A DNA stretch of 64,000 bases from Pseudomonas sp. GD03944 (GTDB taxonomy: Bacteria; Pseudomonadota; Gammaproteobacteria; Pseudomonadales; Pseudomonadaceae), in assembly GCF_029839275.1 (NCBI RefSeq), contig NZ_JAOCAH010000013.1:87020-151019 (forward strand), read 5' to 3'. The notes under the pieces were generated by a model. That model saw only the letters and a list, made by a program, of their open reading frames with translations, did not search any database and was not told where the DNA came from. Shown here in pieces: positions 28,333-37,900 of this stretch. The position numbers were made by a program, and so were the translations under genes. The first letter of the stretch is position 1. The number at the start of each line of letters is the position of its first letter.

Positions 28333-29397
28333 TCAGCCCTGGCTCAGCAGGGTACGCAGGTCGATGACGGCCGCGTTGGCGCGGGAAATGTAGTTGGCCA
28401 TGACCAGCGAGTGGTTGGCCAGGATGCCGTAACCACTGCCGTTGAGGATCATCGGGCTCCACAGGGTGGCTTGGGCGGCCTCCAGCTCGCGGATGATCTG
28501 GCGCACACTGACGGTGGCGTTCTTCTTCGCCAGCACGTCGGCGAAGTCCACCTCGATGGCGCGCAGCAGGTGGGACAGCGCCCAGGCCTGGCCTCGGGCC
28601 TCGTAGAACACGTTGTCGATCTGCAACCACGGGGTCTCGTAGTTGCGCTCGGTGACTTCCGGCACTTCGCCCTCGGCCAGGGTCGACGGGTCTTTCACGT
28701 CGGTGTTCAGGCGCACCTGGCCGACGCTGGCGGACAGGCGCTGGGACAGCGAGCCGAGACGGGTGGCGACGTCACCCAGCCAGTTGTTGAGGTTGTCGGC
28801 ACGGGTGTAGAACTGCGCGTTGCGCTGGCCCGGGTCAGCCAGCTGGGCCAGGTAGCGATCCAGCGAGGCGATGCCTTCGCGGTACTCGGCCTCGGACGCC
28901 GGCAGGGCCCAACTCTTGTTGTCGAAATTGAAACGCGGCTCGGCGCGCGCCAGGTTGACGTCCTCGGTGGACTGCGACTGCGAGCGGGCGAAGTCTTTGC
29001 GCAGGGCGCGGGACAGGTCGCGCACCTGGACCAGCACGCCGTATTCCCAGCTCGGCATGTTGTCCAGCCACAGGCCGGGGGGCGCGAGGTCGTTCGAGAG
29101 GTAGCCGCCGGGCTTGTTCATCAGGGTGCCGGCGACCTGCTTGAGGGTTTCCACCGTGGTGTAGCCGCTGACCATCTGCCGCTGTGCGCTCTCGGCGGCG
29201 GCCTGGGCGCGTTGCTGCACCGGGAACAGATCCGGCTCCTGGCTCCAGTACCAGCCGACCAGCATGGCCAGCAACAGGTACACCACCAGCAGCCCGCCAA
29301 TGAGACGGGCTATCCAGCCGCGTCCGGAATGGCCGCGCGAGGCGACCGAGTCGCCACCGTCGCGCGCGTTGGCAGAGCGGTTCTTCCAATCCAGCAT
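28333..29397 (-). CDS. DUF2333 family protein
   Basis: A 354-residue protein anchored by one N-terminal membrane helix (about residues 31-51) with a long helical periplasmic part. Features include EPDLFPVQQRAQ, a GYTTVETLKQVAGTLMNKPG segment and PPGLWLDNMPSWEYG, which match the DUF2333 family found in Pseudomonas and relatives. The function is not known. The stop is 2 bases from the Nudix start, so the two genes form an operon. A divergent gene (gcbA) starts 261 bases away, and the intervening region should hold both promoters. Confidence 0.85.
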   Translation of the reverse strand: MLDWKNRSANARDGGDSVASRGHSGRGWIARLIGGLLVVYLLLAMLVGWYWSQEPDLFPVQQRAQAAAESAQRQMVSGYTTVETLKQVAGTLMNKPGGYLSNDLAPPGLWLDNMPSWEYGVLVQVRDLSRALRKDFARSQSQSTEDVNLARAEPRFNFDNKSWALPASEAEYREGIASLDRYLAQLADPGQRNAQFYTRADNLNNWLGDVATRLGSLSQRLSASVGQVRLNTDVKDPSTLAEGEVPEVTERNYETPWLQIDNVFYEARGQAWALSHLLRAIEVDFADVLAKKNATVSVRQIIRELEAAQATLWSPMILNGSGYGILANHSLVMANYISRANAAVIDLRTLLSQG

Positions 29398-29658
29398 GGG
29401 TCAGGTCCTTTTCATCTACGGCGTTCGGTTGTTCGACCACAACCCTTCGACAGGGTTGCGCGACATTTCAGCACTATAAGGGATGCACCGGACAATGCGC
29501 AGCGCCGGCGGCGCAAACTAAGGAACGGGCCCGACCTTGACGGGTTTCTCGTTATGGACAAGAGGCTGGCGTCATTGGATCGGCGGTAGTGGCACGGCGG
29601 AACCTCGGTGGTAGCATAGAGCCATTACCGAGCCGCGCCCTCGACACGACTACGGACC

Positions 29659-31275
29659 ATGAACGAACACGAAGACCCCAGCAGCGACCGCCTCAAGAAA
29701 CACTTTGCCCAGCGCGTCATCCATCAGGCGCGACAAGTGCTTGAAGTCTGGCAGCGCCTGCAGCGTGACGAGTGGAACGACGCCGGCATGCTCGAGTTGA
29801 GCGAGGCCGCCCTCCTGCTGCAGCGGTACGCGGAGCGTTTCGACCAGGCCGAGCACAGTCAGCTGGCCCAGGGGATCGGCAACTGCCTGGAGTCCGTGGC
29901 GAACAACCGCGGCCGCCTCAACAGCGACATGATCAGCGAGCTCAACCTGCTGATGCAGCGCCTGTCGCGCACCGGCCTGCGCCATGGCGACCGCTTCGAA
30001 CAGACCGTGCTGCCACCCCTGCGCAAGCCGGTGTACCTGGCCCTGCAGCACATCGAACGCGCCGAACGCCTGGCCCAGCAGCTGGAATTCTTCGGCATGG
30101 CCGCACAGCCGCTGGACACCGCCAACGCCTTCCGCGCCGCGATGCTCGAACGCCACCCGGCGGCCATTGTCATGGAAGTGGATTTCTCCGGCCCGGGCTG
30201 CGGCCTGCAACTGGCCGAGGCGATCCAGCACAATCTGGAACAGAAGATCCCGCTGCTCTTCTACAGCCAGGAAGAAACCGACACCCCGACGCGCCTGGCC
30301 GCGGTGCGCGCCGGCGGCCAGGAATACTTCACCGGCTCGCTGGATGCCTCCAGCCTGCTCGAGCGCATCGAAGTGCTCACCCACGTGGCGCAGTACGACC
30401 CGTACAAGGTGCTGATCGTCGATGATTCGCGGGCCCAGGCCACCCACACCGAGCGCGTGCTGAACAGCGCCGGCATCGTCACCCGCACCCTCACCGAGCC
30501 GATCCTGGCGATGGGCGAGCTGGCCGAGTTCCAGCCCGACCTGATCATCCTCGACATGTACATGCCCGAGTGCAACGGCACCGAACTGGCCAAGGTGATC
30601 CGCCACAACGACCGCTACGTGAGCGTGCCGATCATCTACCTGTCCGCCGAAGACGACCTGGACAAGCAGCTCGACGCCATGAGCGAAGGCGGCGACGACT
30701 TCCTGACCAAGCCGATCAAGCCACGGCACCTGATCGCCACAGTGCGCAACCGCGCGGCGCGAGCACGCAACCTCAAGGCACGCATGGTGCGCGACAGCCT
30801 CACCGGCCTGTACAACCACACCCACACCCTGCAGCTGCTGGAAGACACCTGCTACCGCACCCAGCGGGACGGCCAGCCGCTCAGCTTCGCCATGCTCGAT
30901 ATCGACTTCTTCAAGAAGGTCAACGACAACTACGGCCACCCCATGGGCGACCGGGTGATCAAGAGCCTGGCGCTGTTCCTCAAGCAGCGGCTGCGCAAGA
31001 GCGACCATATCGGCCGCTACGGTGGCGAAGAATTCGCCGTGGTGATGCCCAACACCGATGCCAGGACCGCCGCCCGGGTGCTGGACGAAATCCGCCAGCG
31101 CTTCGCGGAAATCCACTACCCGGCGCAGCCCCAGGACCTGTCCTGCACCTTCAGTTGCGGCATCGCCGAACTGCGTGCCGACACCGACGCCAAGAGCCTG
31201 TCCCAGCAGGCCGACGAAGCGCTGTACGTGGCCAAGCATGGCGGCCGCAACCGCGTGGAAATCTTCCGCGACTGA
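29659..31275 (+). CDS. gcbA: Diguanylate cyclase response regulator GcbA
   Basis: A 538-residue cytosolic enzyme that makes cyclic di-GMP. An N-terminal helical part (1-120) leads to a degenerate receiver-like domain (about 130-245) and a true REC domain starting KVLIVDDSRAQ, with the phospho-acceptor Asp in LIILDMYMP (D299) and KPIKPRHL. The GGDEF domain has an intact active site GGEEF (455-459) and the inhibitory I-site RKSD five residues before it. The sequence agrees over its length with GcbA/PA4843 as I remember it, and the neighbours match. GcbA promotes early attachment and affects motility and dispersal. It is transcribed alone or with ctpL, 129 bases downstream. Confidence 0.92.
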   Translation: MNEHEDPSSDRLKKHFAQRVIHQARQVLEVWQRLQRDEWNDAGMLELSEAALLLQRYAERFDQAEHSQLAQGIGNCLESVANNRGRLNSDMISELNLLMQRLSRTGLRHGDRFEQTVLPPLRKPVYLALQHIERAERLAQQLEFFGMAAQPLDTANAFRAAMLERHPAAIVMEVDFSGPGCGLQLAEAIQHNLEQKIPLLFYSQEETDTPTRLAAVRAGGQEYFTGSLDASSLLERIEVLTHVAQYDPYKVLIVDDSRAQATHTERVLNSAGIVTRTLTEPILAMGELAEFQPDLIILDMYMPECNGTELAKVIRHNDRYVSVPIIYLSAEDDLDKQLDAMSEGGDDFLTKPIKPRHLIATVRNRAARARNLKARMVRDSLTGLYNHTHTLQLLEDTCYRTQRDGQPLSFAMLDIDFFKKVNDNYGHPMGDRVIKSLALFLKQRLRKSDHIGRYGGEEFAVVMPNTDARTAARVLDEIRQRFAEIHYPAQPQDLSCTFSCGIAELRADTDAKSLSQQADEALYVAKHGGRNRVEIFRD

Positions 31276-31404
31276 GCCGATGAAACGTGATGGCCATCAC
31301 GGTGTCATCATGGCGTCATGAAAACGCAATAACTTCGACGACAACAGAGCGGCACGTCCCTCCGGCGCGCCGCCCAGCCACCGTTATGTTGTCGGTCGAG
31401 CCCC

Positions 31405-33369
31405 ATGCGCCTGAAGTACCTCACCAACCTCAATACCCTCCTGCTGGTCACCGTGTGCATCGCCCTCGGGGCCATGCTGTGGTGGTCGCAGCGGGCGCTG
31501 GAGCGCCCGTACGTGCTGATGGACCGCTACCTCAACCTGTCGCAGCAATTCCAGAGCGACGTGGCGCGCAACATCCTCGGCTACCTGGACAGTGGCGATG
31601 CCCTGCGCCATAGCACCGCGCTGCAGGCCCTGGACAGCCTCGCCCCGGCCCTGGACGAACTGCCGCCGCAACTGGCCGACGACCTGCGCCCGAGCCTCGA
31701 CGAGCTGCGCGCCTTCAGCGCCAACCAGTTGCTGGCGGCGGGCAAGCTGGCCGGTGATCCCCAGGGCCTGCTGCTGCAGGCCGAGCGGGAAATCGCCGCG
31801 GCCCTGGAACAGCTCGCCGCCTACGCCGACAGCAGCGCCAGCGGCGCGGCCAACGACTACCGTCGCCCCCTGTTCAATGCCGCCCAGCACCTGGCGCGCC
31901 TGGCCCACGCCCGCGACAAGCTGGTGAGCAGCGGGCGCAGCGAACTGGCGGCAGACGTCGAACGCGAATTGAAGACCTTGCAGGAGCAGGCCCAGGCCCT
32001 CAGCGCCCTGCCGCTGCTCGGCGTGGAAGAAGACAGCGCCTCCGGCGGCGACGCCTTCGCCGCCCTGCTCGGGCTGGCCAGCGACAGCCAGGACACCCAG
32101 GCCGAAGACAAGGGCATCGCCCTCAAACGCGAACTGGGCAGCCTGCTCGGTCGCTACCCGGCGGAGCTGGCGCGCACCCGCGGCCTGATCGAAGAGCGCA
32201 GCCAACTGGCCAGCGCCACCCGCAGCCAGGTGGACAAGGTGCACCAGGCCCTGGCGGCACTGGAACCCGTGGTGCGTGCCGAGCACGGCCGCATCCAGGG
32301 TGAGGTGCGCCTGCTGCAGGGCCTGATGATCGGCCTGATCCTGCTGATCGCCCTGACCATCGACACCCTGCAACGGCGCCTGACCCGGGTGCTCACCCGC
32401 CTGGTACCGGCCCTGTCGGCCTGGGCCGCCGGCGACTTCAGCGCCCCGGTCCAGCTCGGCACCCGCACCCGGGAACTGCACGACATCGAGGAATCGCTGA
32501 ACCGGCTGCGGGCCTACCTCGTCGATCTGGTCGGCACCATTCGCCAGCAGGCCGAACAGGTTGCCGACTCCAGCCGCCACCTGGCCGACCTGAGCAGTGG
32601 CCTGCATGCCGGCGCCGAGCGCCAGGCCGGCGACACCGCGCAGATTCGCGACGCCCTGGGCGAACTGGAAGCCACCATCCAGCAGGTCGCTGGCGACGCT
32701 AGCCAGACCGCCGATGCCAGCCGCGACGCCGACCGCGCCCTGGGCCACAGCCAGCAGGTGATCGGCCAGAGCCTCGGCGGCCTGCACGCCCTGGTCAGCG
32801 AGGTGCAGGACAACGCCCAGGCCATCGAGCGCCTGGCCGAGGAAACCACCACCATCGGCGACGTGCTGACCGTGATCCGCAGTATTGCCGAACAGACCAA
32901 CCTGCTGGCCCTCAACGCCGCCATCGAGGCTGCCCGTGCTGGCGAGGCCGGACGCGGCTTCGCCGTGGTGGCCGACGAGGTGCGCTCGCTGTCGCAACGC
33001 ACCGGCAACGCCACTGCGGAAATCCAGGAACTGATCGGCCGCCTGCAGAACGCCGCCCGCCAGTCGGTGGAGGCCATGCGCGCCCAGGTCGCCCACGCCG
33101 AGGCCACTGCCGCCCAAGCCGAGGCCGCGGATGGCGCCCTCGACGAAATCGTCACGGCCATCCGTACCACCGCCAGCATGGCCGAGCGCATCGCCGAAAC
33201 CACGGCCCAGCAGAGCGGCGCAGTGAGCGAGATTCGCGACCACAGCGAGCGCATCCATCAGCTCGGCGGCGACAACCTGGAACGCATCGCCCAGGGCCGC
33301 CAGCAGGGCGACCAGCTGCTCGACCTCGGTGGCCGCCTGCACACCGCCGTGCAAGCCTTCCGCCTCTAG
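31405..33369 (+). CDS. ctpL: Methyl-accepting chemotaxis transducer CtpL
   Basis: A 654-residue inner-membrane receptor. One membrane helix at about 10-27, a helical periplasmic sensor domain of about 280 residues and a second helix near 308-327 lead to a HAMP segment and a long coiled-coil signalling domain. The signalling tip is intact (EQTNLLALNAAIEAARAGEAG, GFAVVADEVR). In P. aeruginosa the gene at this position, CtpL, senses inorganic phosphate at low concentration and 4-chloroaniline. The name rests on position plus general architecture. It lies 129 bases after gcbA, with a perfect CGTGATGG/CCATCACG palindrome between them at 31286-31301. Confidence 0.85.
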   Translation: MRLKYLTNLNTLLLVTVCIALGAMLWWSQRALERPYVLMDRYLNLSQQFQSDVARNILGYLDSGDALRHSTALQALDSLAPALDELPPQLADDLRPSLDELRAFSANQLLAAGKLAGDPQGLLLQAEREIAAALEQLAAYADSSASGAANDYRRPLFNAAQHLARLAHARDKLVSSGRSELAADVERELKTLQEQAQALSALPLLGVEEDSASGGDAFAALLGLASDSQDTQAEDKGIALKRELGSLLGRYPAELARTRGLIEERSQLASATRSQVDKVHQALAALEPVVRAEHGRIQGEVRLLQGLMIGLILLIALTIDTLQRRLTRVLTRLVPALSAWAAGDFSAPVQLGTRTRELHDIEESLNRLRAYLVDLVGTIRQQAEQVADSSRHLADLSSGLHAGAERQAGDTAQIRDALGELEATIQQVAGDASQTADASRDADRALGHSQQVIGQSLGGLHALVSEVQDNAQAIERLAEETTTIGDVLTVIRSIAEQTNLLALNAAIEAARAGEAGRGFAVVADEVRSLSQRTGNATAEIQELIGRLQNAARQSVEAMRAQVAHAEATAAQAEAADGALDEIVTAIRTTASMAERIAETTAQQSGAVSEIRDHSERIHQLGGDNLERIAQGRQQGDQLLDLGGRLHTAVQAFRL

Positions 33370-33560
33370 GCTTCGTTAGCCCCAGCTGAGGGGCTGAAGA
33401 GGCCTCAGAACGGCGCTCACAGGCCTGCGCGTCCTTATGTCGCACCCGCGCGAGGGCGCAGGCGCATCGCCTTTCAGGCACCGGACAAAGCCGCTTACAG
33501 CCTTGCCCATGCCCTGAACGGCGGGCGTCCGTTATGATGCCGGGGTTCCCGCATTCCGAG

Positions 33561-35318
33561 ATGTCCATGCGCCGCGTCCTCACCCTGCTGCTCCTGCTCA
33601 TTGCCCTGCCCGTCAGCGCCGGCCTGCTCGACAGCCGTCCGGCCCCCAGTCCGCTGGGCGCCCCGCTGAACAACAGCGCCGATTTCCTGCCCGTGCGCGA
33701 AGCGTTCAAGCTGAACCTGGTCGACAGCAGCGCCGACGCCATCAAGCTGAACTTCGTCGCCGCCGAGGGCTACTACCTCTACAAACACCGCTTCAAGTTC
33801 AGCGTCGAGCCCACCGACCTGACCCCGGGCGAAGCGGTGCTGCCGGCCGGCGAGCCGAAGACCGACGAGTTCTTCGGCGACGTCGAGGTGTACTACGGTG
33901 TGCTCGACGTCGAGATTCCGCTGAGCAACCCGGACAATCGCCCGCTGACCCTGTCGGTGACCTACCAGGGCTGCGCCGACAAGGGCCTGTGCTACCCGCC
34001 GGAAACCGAACAGCTGGAGATCAACGGTGGGTTTTCCGCTGCGAGCGCCAGCTGGACCTGGACCGACCTGGCGCTGTTCTACCTTGCCGGCCTGGGCCTG
34101 ACCTTCACCCCCTGCGTACTGCCGATGCTGCCGATTCTCTCCGGCGTGGTGCTGCGCGGCCGGCCGAGCAACCGCCGCGGCCTGGTGCTGTCGCTGGCGT
34201 ACGTGCTGCCGATGGCCGCCTGCTACGCCGCCCTCGGTGCACTGATGGGCCTGTTCGGCGCCGGCCTCAATCTGCAGGCGATGCTGCAGTCGCCCTGGGT
34301 CCTGGTGCCCTTCGCACTGTTCTTCAGCCTGTTCGCCCTGGCGATGTTCGGTGTGTTCGAGCTGCGCCTCCCGGCGTTCATCCGCGAGCGCCTGGACCGC
34401 AAGGCCGACAGCACCCAGGGCGGCTCGATCGCCGGGGCTGCGACCCTGGGCGTGCTCTCCAGCCTGATCGTCTCGCCGTGCGTGACCGCGCCGCTGACCG
34501 CCCTGCTGCTCTATATCAGCAGCACCGGCGACGCCGTGGGCGGTGGCCTGCAGCTGTTCGCCCTGGGCCTGGGCATGGGCACGCCACTGGTGGTCTTCGC
34601 CGCGGGCGGTGGTGCACTGCTGCCGAAATCCGGCACCTGGATGGTCACGGTGCGCAATGCCTTCGGCGTCATGCTGCTGGCCGTTTCCGTCTGGCTGCTC
34701 GAACGGGTTCTGCCCGGCGCGCTGTCCCTGGCGCTGTGGGGCTTGCTGGCGGCGGGCGTGGCGCTGTTCCTCGGCGCCCTGGAATTCGGCACCAAGTCGC
34801 CGCGCGAGAAATTGGCACAGCTGGCCGGCCTGGCCCTGCTGGTCTACGCCCTGGCGGCCTGGACCGGTGCCCTGCAAGGTCAGGATGACCCGCTGCGCCC
34901 CCTGGGCCGGCTGGACAGCGTCGCCTCGGCTGGCGCACCGGCCAGCCACGCCGGCTGGCAGACCATCGAAACTGCGGCTGAACTGGACGCAGCCTTCGCC
35001 GCGGCCCAGCGCGACGGCCGCCCGCTGCTGCTCGACTGGTACGCTGACTGGTGCATCAGCTGCAAGGTCATCGAACGCGAAGTGCTCAACGCCCCCCAGA
35101 TTGGCCCGCAGCTGGCCGATTACCAGCTGGTGCGCTTCGACATGACCGACAGCACCGCCGCCCAACGGGCCCTGCTCGACCGCTACCAGCTGTTCGGTCC
35201 TCCCGCGATCCTGCTGTTCGATGGCAAGGGCAGCGAATGGCGCGATCTACGCGTGGTCGGCGAGATCAACGCCACCGACTTTTCCGCCCGACTGGGTCAG
35301 GCAAAAGAACGCTTCTAG
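33561..35318 (+). CDS. dsbD: Thiol:disulfide interchange protein DsbD
   Basis: A membrane reductase of about 585 residues passing electrons from cytosolic thioredoxin to periplasmic disulfide isomerases and cytochrome c maturation. A signal peptide (VLTLLLLLIALPVSA) is followed by the nDsbD domain with the Cys pair in YQGCADKGLCYPP. Eight membrane helices carry the two redox Cys (FTPCVLPMLP and SPCVTAPL), and the C-terminal thioredoxin-like domain has DWCISCK. The start is uncertain: 33561 (MSMRRV) and 33567 (MRRV) are both plausible, the frame is open further up, and no strong ribosome site is seen. It corresponds to the DipZ/DsbD2 gene before aroQ in P. aeruginosa. Confidence 0.93.
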   Translation: MSMRRVLTLLLLLIALPVSAGLLDSRPAPSPLGAPLNNSADFLPVREAFKLNLVDSSADAIKLNFVAAEGYYLYKHRFKFSVEPTDLTPGEAVLPAGEPKTDEFFGDVEVYYGVLDVEIPLSNPDNRPLTLSVTYQGCADKGLCYPPETEQLEINGGFSAASASWTWTDLALFYLAGLGLTFTPCVLPMLPILSGVVLRGRPSNRRGLVLSLAYVLPMAACYAALGALMGLFGAGLNLQAMLQSPWVLVPFALFFSLFALAMFGVFELRLPAFIRERLDRKADSTQGGSIAGAATLGVLSSLIVSPCVTAPLTALLLYISSTGDAVGGGLQLFALGLGMGTPLVVFAAGGGALLPKSGTWMVTVRNAFGVMLLAVSVWLLERVLPGALSLALWGLLAAGVALFLGALEFGTKSPREKLAQLAGLALLVYALAAWTGALQGQDDPLRPLGRLDSVASAGAPASHAGWQTIETAAELDAAFAAAQRDGRPLLLDWYADWCISCKVIEREVLNAPQIGPQLADYQLVRFDMTDSTAAQRALLDRYQLFGPPAILLFDGKGSEWRDLRVVGEINATDFSARLGQAKERF

Positions 35319-35428
35319 GTTTTCAGTCACATATCTGGCGCAAACTGCTGGCATCGTGTTGGCTATTGCTGAGAACGCCGCAACTCCGGCATAGTCCTGC
35401 GCACTATAAAAACGATGGAATCCCGACC

Positions 35429-35872
35429 ATGGCCACCCTACTGGTACTGCATGGCCCCAACCTCAATCTGTTGGGAACCCGTGAACCGGGCGTCTACGGC
35501 GCCGTCACCCTGGAGCAGATCAACCTCGATCTGGAGCGCCGCGCCCGCGAAGCCGGCCATCATCTGCTCTACCTGCAGAGCAATGCCGAGTACGAATTGA
35601 TCGAGCGCATTCACGCCGCAAAGGGCGAAGGTGTCGACTTTATCCTGATCAATCCCGCCGCTTTCACACATACAAGCGTCGCATTACGTGACGCATTGCT
35701 GGGAGTGAGCATCCCATTCATCGAAGTGCACCTGTCCAACGTGCACAAGCGTGAACCCTTTCGCCATCACTCCTACTTCTCCGATGTAGCGGTAGGGGTG
35801 ATCTGCGGCCTTGGCGCCAGCGGTTATCGGCTGGCCCTGGAGGCGGCGCTGGAACAACTTGAACGACCCTGA
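35429..35872 (+). CDS. aroQ: 3-Dehydroquinate dehydratase, type II
   Basis: A 147-residue cytosolic enzyme of the shikimate pathway, converting 3-dehydroquinate to 3-dehydroshikimate. The type II signature is clear: VLHGPNLNLLGTREPGVYG at the start, LINPAAFTHTSVALRDAL with the catalytic Asn/His region, and EVHLSNVHKREPFRHHSY. The start at 35429 is the family start; the frame is open further upstream inside dsbD, but that part is shadow. It precedes accB by 22 bases, the conserved aroQ-accB-accC order of Pseudomonas. Confidence 0.96.
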   Translation: MATLLVLHGPNLNLLGTREPGVYGAVTLEQINLDLERRAREAGHHLLYLQSNAEYELIERIHAAKGEGVDFILINPAAFTHTSVALRDALLGVSIPFIEVHLSNVHKREPFRHHSYFSDVAVGVICGLGASGYRLALEAALEQLERP

Positions 35873-35894
35873 CCTCACCGGGAGTTAGACCACT

Positions 35895-36353
35895 ATGGAT
35901 ATTCGTAAAGTCAAGAAACTGATCGAGCTGCTGGAAGAGTCCGGCATCGACGAGCTGGAAATCAAAGAAGGCGAAGAGTCTGTGCGCATCAGCCGCCACA
36001 GCAAGCAGCAAGCCTTCATGCAACAGCCGATCTACGCGCCGGCTCCTGCTGCCGCACCGGTAGCCGCTGCACCTGCTGCCGCCGCTGAAGCCGCCGCCCC
36101 GGCCGCTGCCAAGCTGAACGGCACCGTGGTCCGCTCGCCGATGGTCGGCACCTTCTACCGCGCCGCTTCGCCAACCTCGGCCAACTTCGTCGAAGTCGGC
36201 TCCGTCGTTAAGAAAGGCGACATCCTCTGCATCGTCGAAGCGATGAAGATGATGAACCACATCGAGGCCGAAGCCAGCGGCACGATCGAATCCATCCTGG
36301 GCGAGAACGGCCAGCCGGTGGAATACGATCAACCGCTGTTCACCATCGTCTGA
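35895..36353 (+). CDS. accB: Biotin carboxyl carrier protein of acetyl-CoA carboxylase
   Basis: A 152-residue carrier subunit of acetyl-CoA carboxylase, the first committed step of fatty-acid synthesis. The N-terminal helical part is followed by an Ala/Pro linker (about 49-73) and a biotinyl domain with the biotin-accepting Lys in EAMKM (K118) and the thumb-containing SPMVGTFYRAASP. Length and layout are typical. The start at 35895 has GGGAG upstream. Its stop TGA overlaps an ATG that opens the accC frame, but accC more likely starts 18 bases further on. Confidence 0.97.
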   Translation: MDIRKVKKLIELLEESGIDELEIKEGEESVRISRHSKQQAFMQQPIYAPAPAAAPVAAAPAAAAEAAAPAAAKLNGTVVRSPMVGTFYRAASPTSANFVEVGSVVKKGDILCIVEAMKMMNHIEAEASGTIESILGENGQPVEYDQPLFTIV

Positions 36354-36370
36354 TGCACGGGGAACCCGTA

Positions 36371-37726
36371 ATGCAGAAGCTGGAAAAAGTCCTGATCGCC
36401 AACCGCGGCGAGATTGCCCTGCGCATCCTGCGTGCGTGCAAGGAACTGGGCATCAAGACCGTGGCCGTGCACTCCACCGCCGACCGTGAATTGATGCACC
36501 TGGCCCTGGCCGACGAATCAGTATGCATCGGCCCGGCCCCGGGCAACCTGTCCTACCTGAACATCCCGGCGATCATCAGTGCCGCGGAAGTCACCGGCGC
36601 CACCGCCATTCACCCGGGCTACGGCTTCCTTGCGGAAAACGCCGACTTCGCCGAGCAGGTGGAAAAATCCGGCTTCGCCTTCATCGGCCCGAAAGCCGAC
36701 ACCATTCGCCTGATGGGCGACAAGGTGTCTGCCAAGGACGCCATGATCAAGGCCGGCGTACCGGTGGTTCCAGGCTCCGACGGCCCGCTGCCGGAAGACG
36801 AGGCCGACGCCCTGCGCATCGCCCGTGAAGTCGGCTACCCGGTGATCATCAAGGCCGCTGGCGGCGGCGGTGGTCGCGGCATGCGCGTGGTGTGGAAGGA
36901 AGAAGACCTGATCAAGTCGGCCAAGCTGACCCGCACCGAAGCCGGTGCCGCGTTCGGCAACCCGATGGTCTACCTGGAGAAGTTCCTCGGCAACCCGCGC
37001 CACGTGGAAGTCCAGGTCCTGTCCGACGGCCAGGGCAATGCTATTCACCTGTATGACCGCGACTGCTCGCTGCAGCGCCGTCACCAGAAGGTCCTGGAAG
37101 AAGCCCCGGCTCCGCTGATCGACGAGAAGGCCCGCGCCGAAGTGCTGCAACGCTGCGTCGATGCCTGCATCGAGATCGGCTACCGTGGCGCCGGCACCTT
37201 CGAGTTCCTCTATGAAGACGGTCGCTTCTACTTCATCGAGATGAACACCCGCGTCCAGGTCGAGCACCCGGTCACCGAAATGGTCACCGGCATCGACATC
37301 GTCAAGGAGATGCTGAGCATCGCCGCGGGCAACAAGCTGTCGTACAAGCAGGAAGACGTGAAGCTCCTGGGCCACGCCCTGGAGTGCCGCATCAACGCCG
37401 AAGACCCGGACAACTTCATGCCCTGCCCCGGCAAGGTGAAGCATTTCCACGCCCCGGGCGGCTTCGGTGTTCGCGTCGACTCGCACCTGTACAGCGGCTA
37501 CTCGGTACCACCGAACTACGACTCGCTGATCGGCAAGCTGATCACCTACGGCACCACCCGTGACGAGGCCATGGCCCGCATGCGAAATGCCCTGGAAGAA
37601 ATCGTGGTCGACGGCATCAAGACCAACGTCCCGCTGCACCGCGACCTGGTTCGCGACAAGGGCTTCTGCCAGGGTGGCGTGAACATCCATTACCTGGAAA
37701 AGAAACTGGGTATGGACAAGCACTGA
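36371..37726 (+). CDS. accC: Biotin carboxylase of acetyl-CoA carboxylase
   Basis: A 451-residue ATP-grasp enzyme that carboxylates the biotin on AccB. The N-terminal LEKVLIANRGEIALRI, the ATP-binding glycine loop (KAAGGGGGRGMRVV), EKFLGNPRHVEVQVL, HQKVLEEAPAP and the active-site EMNTRVQVEHPVTE are all present. I chose ATG 36371 (MQKLEKV), with GGGGAA upstream, over the ATG at 36353 that overlaps the accB stop. It forms one operon with accB. A GC hairpin follows the gene. Confidence 0.97.
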   Translation: MQKLEKVLIANRGEIALRILRACKELGIKTVAVHSTADRELMHLALADESVCIGPAPGNLSYLNIPAIISAAEVTGATAIHPGYGFLAENADFAEQVEKSGFAFIGPKADTIRLMGDKVSAKDAMIKAGVPVVPGSDGPLPEDEADALRIAREVGYPVIIKAAGGGGGRGMRVVWKEEDLIKSAKLTRTEAGAAFGNPMVYLEKFLGNPRHVEVQVLSDGQGNAIHLYDRDCSLQRRHQKVLEEAPAPLIDEKARAEVLQRCVDACIEIGYRGAGTFEFLYEDGRFYFIEMNTRVQVEHPVTEMVTGIDIVKEMLSIAAGNKLSYKQEDVKLLGHALECRINAEDPDNFMPCPGKVKHFHAPGGFGVRVDSHLYSGYSVPPNYDSLIGKLITYGTTRDEAMARMRNALEEIVVDGIKTNVPLHRDLVRDKGFCQGGVNIHYLEKKLGMDKH

Positions 37727-37766
37727 CCCCATGCCTGGCTCCGGCCAGGTCATGCGCAATGTCCGG

Positions 37767-37795
37767 ACAAGGGCTGCCCCATGGGCGGCCCTTGT
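37767..37795 (+). terminator. Probable terminator after accC
   Basis: Stem of 13 pairs (ACAAGGGCTGCCC / GGGCGGCCCTTGT, one G-U pair) with a 3-base loop, followed by CATTTGT. It lies 40 bases past the accC stop and before prmA. The T run is short. Confidence 0.6.
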
Positions 37796-37900
37796 CATTT
37801 GTGCCCACCGGTCGTCCTGCCCGCTCTGGCAGCACGCCCCTCCGTTCAAGTAAGCTGCGCGGCCAATCACCCTAGCGCCGCCACGTTCACGAGGTTTTCC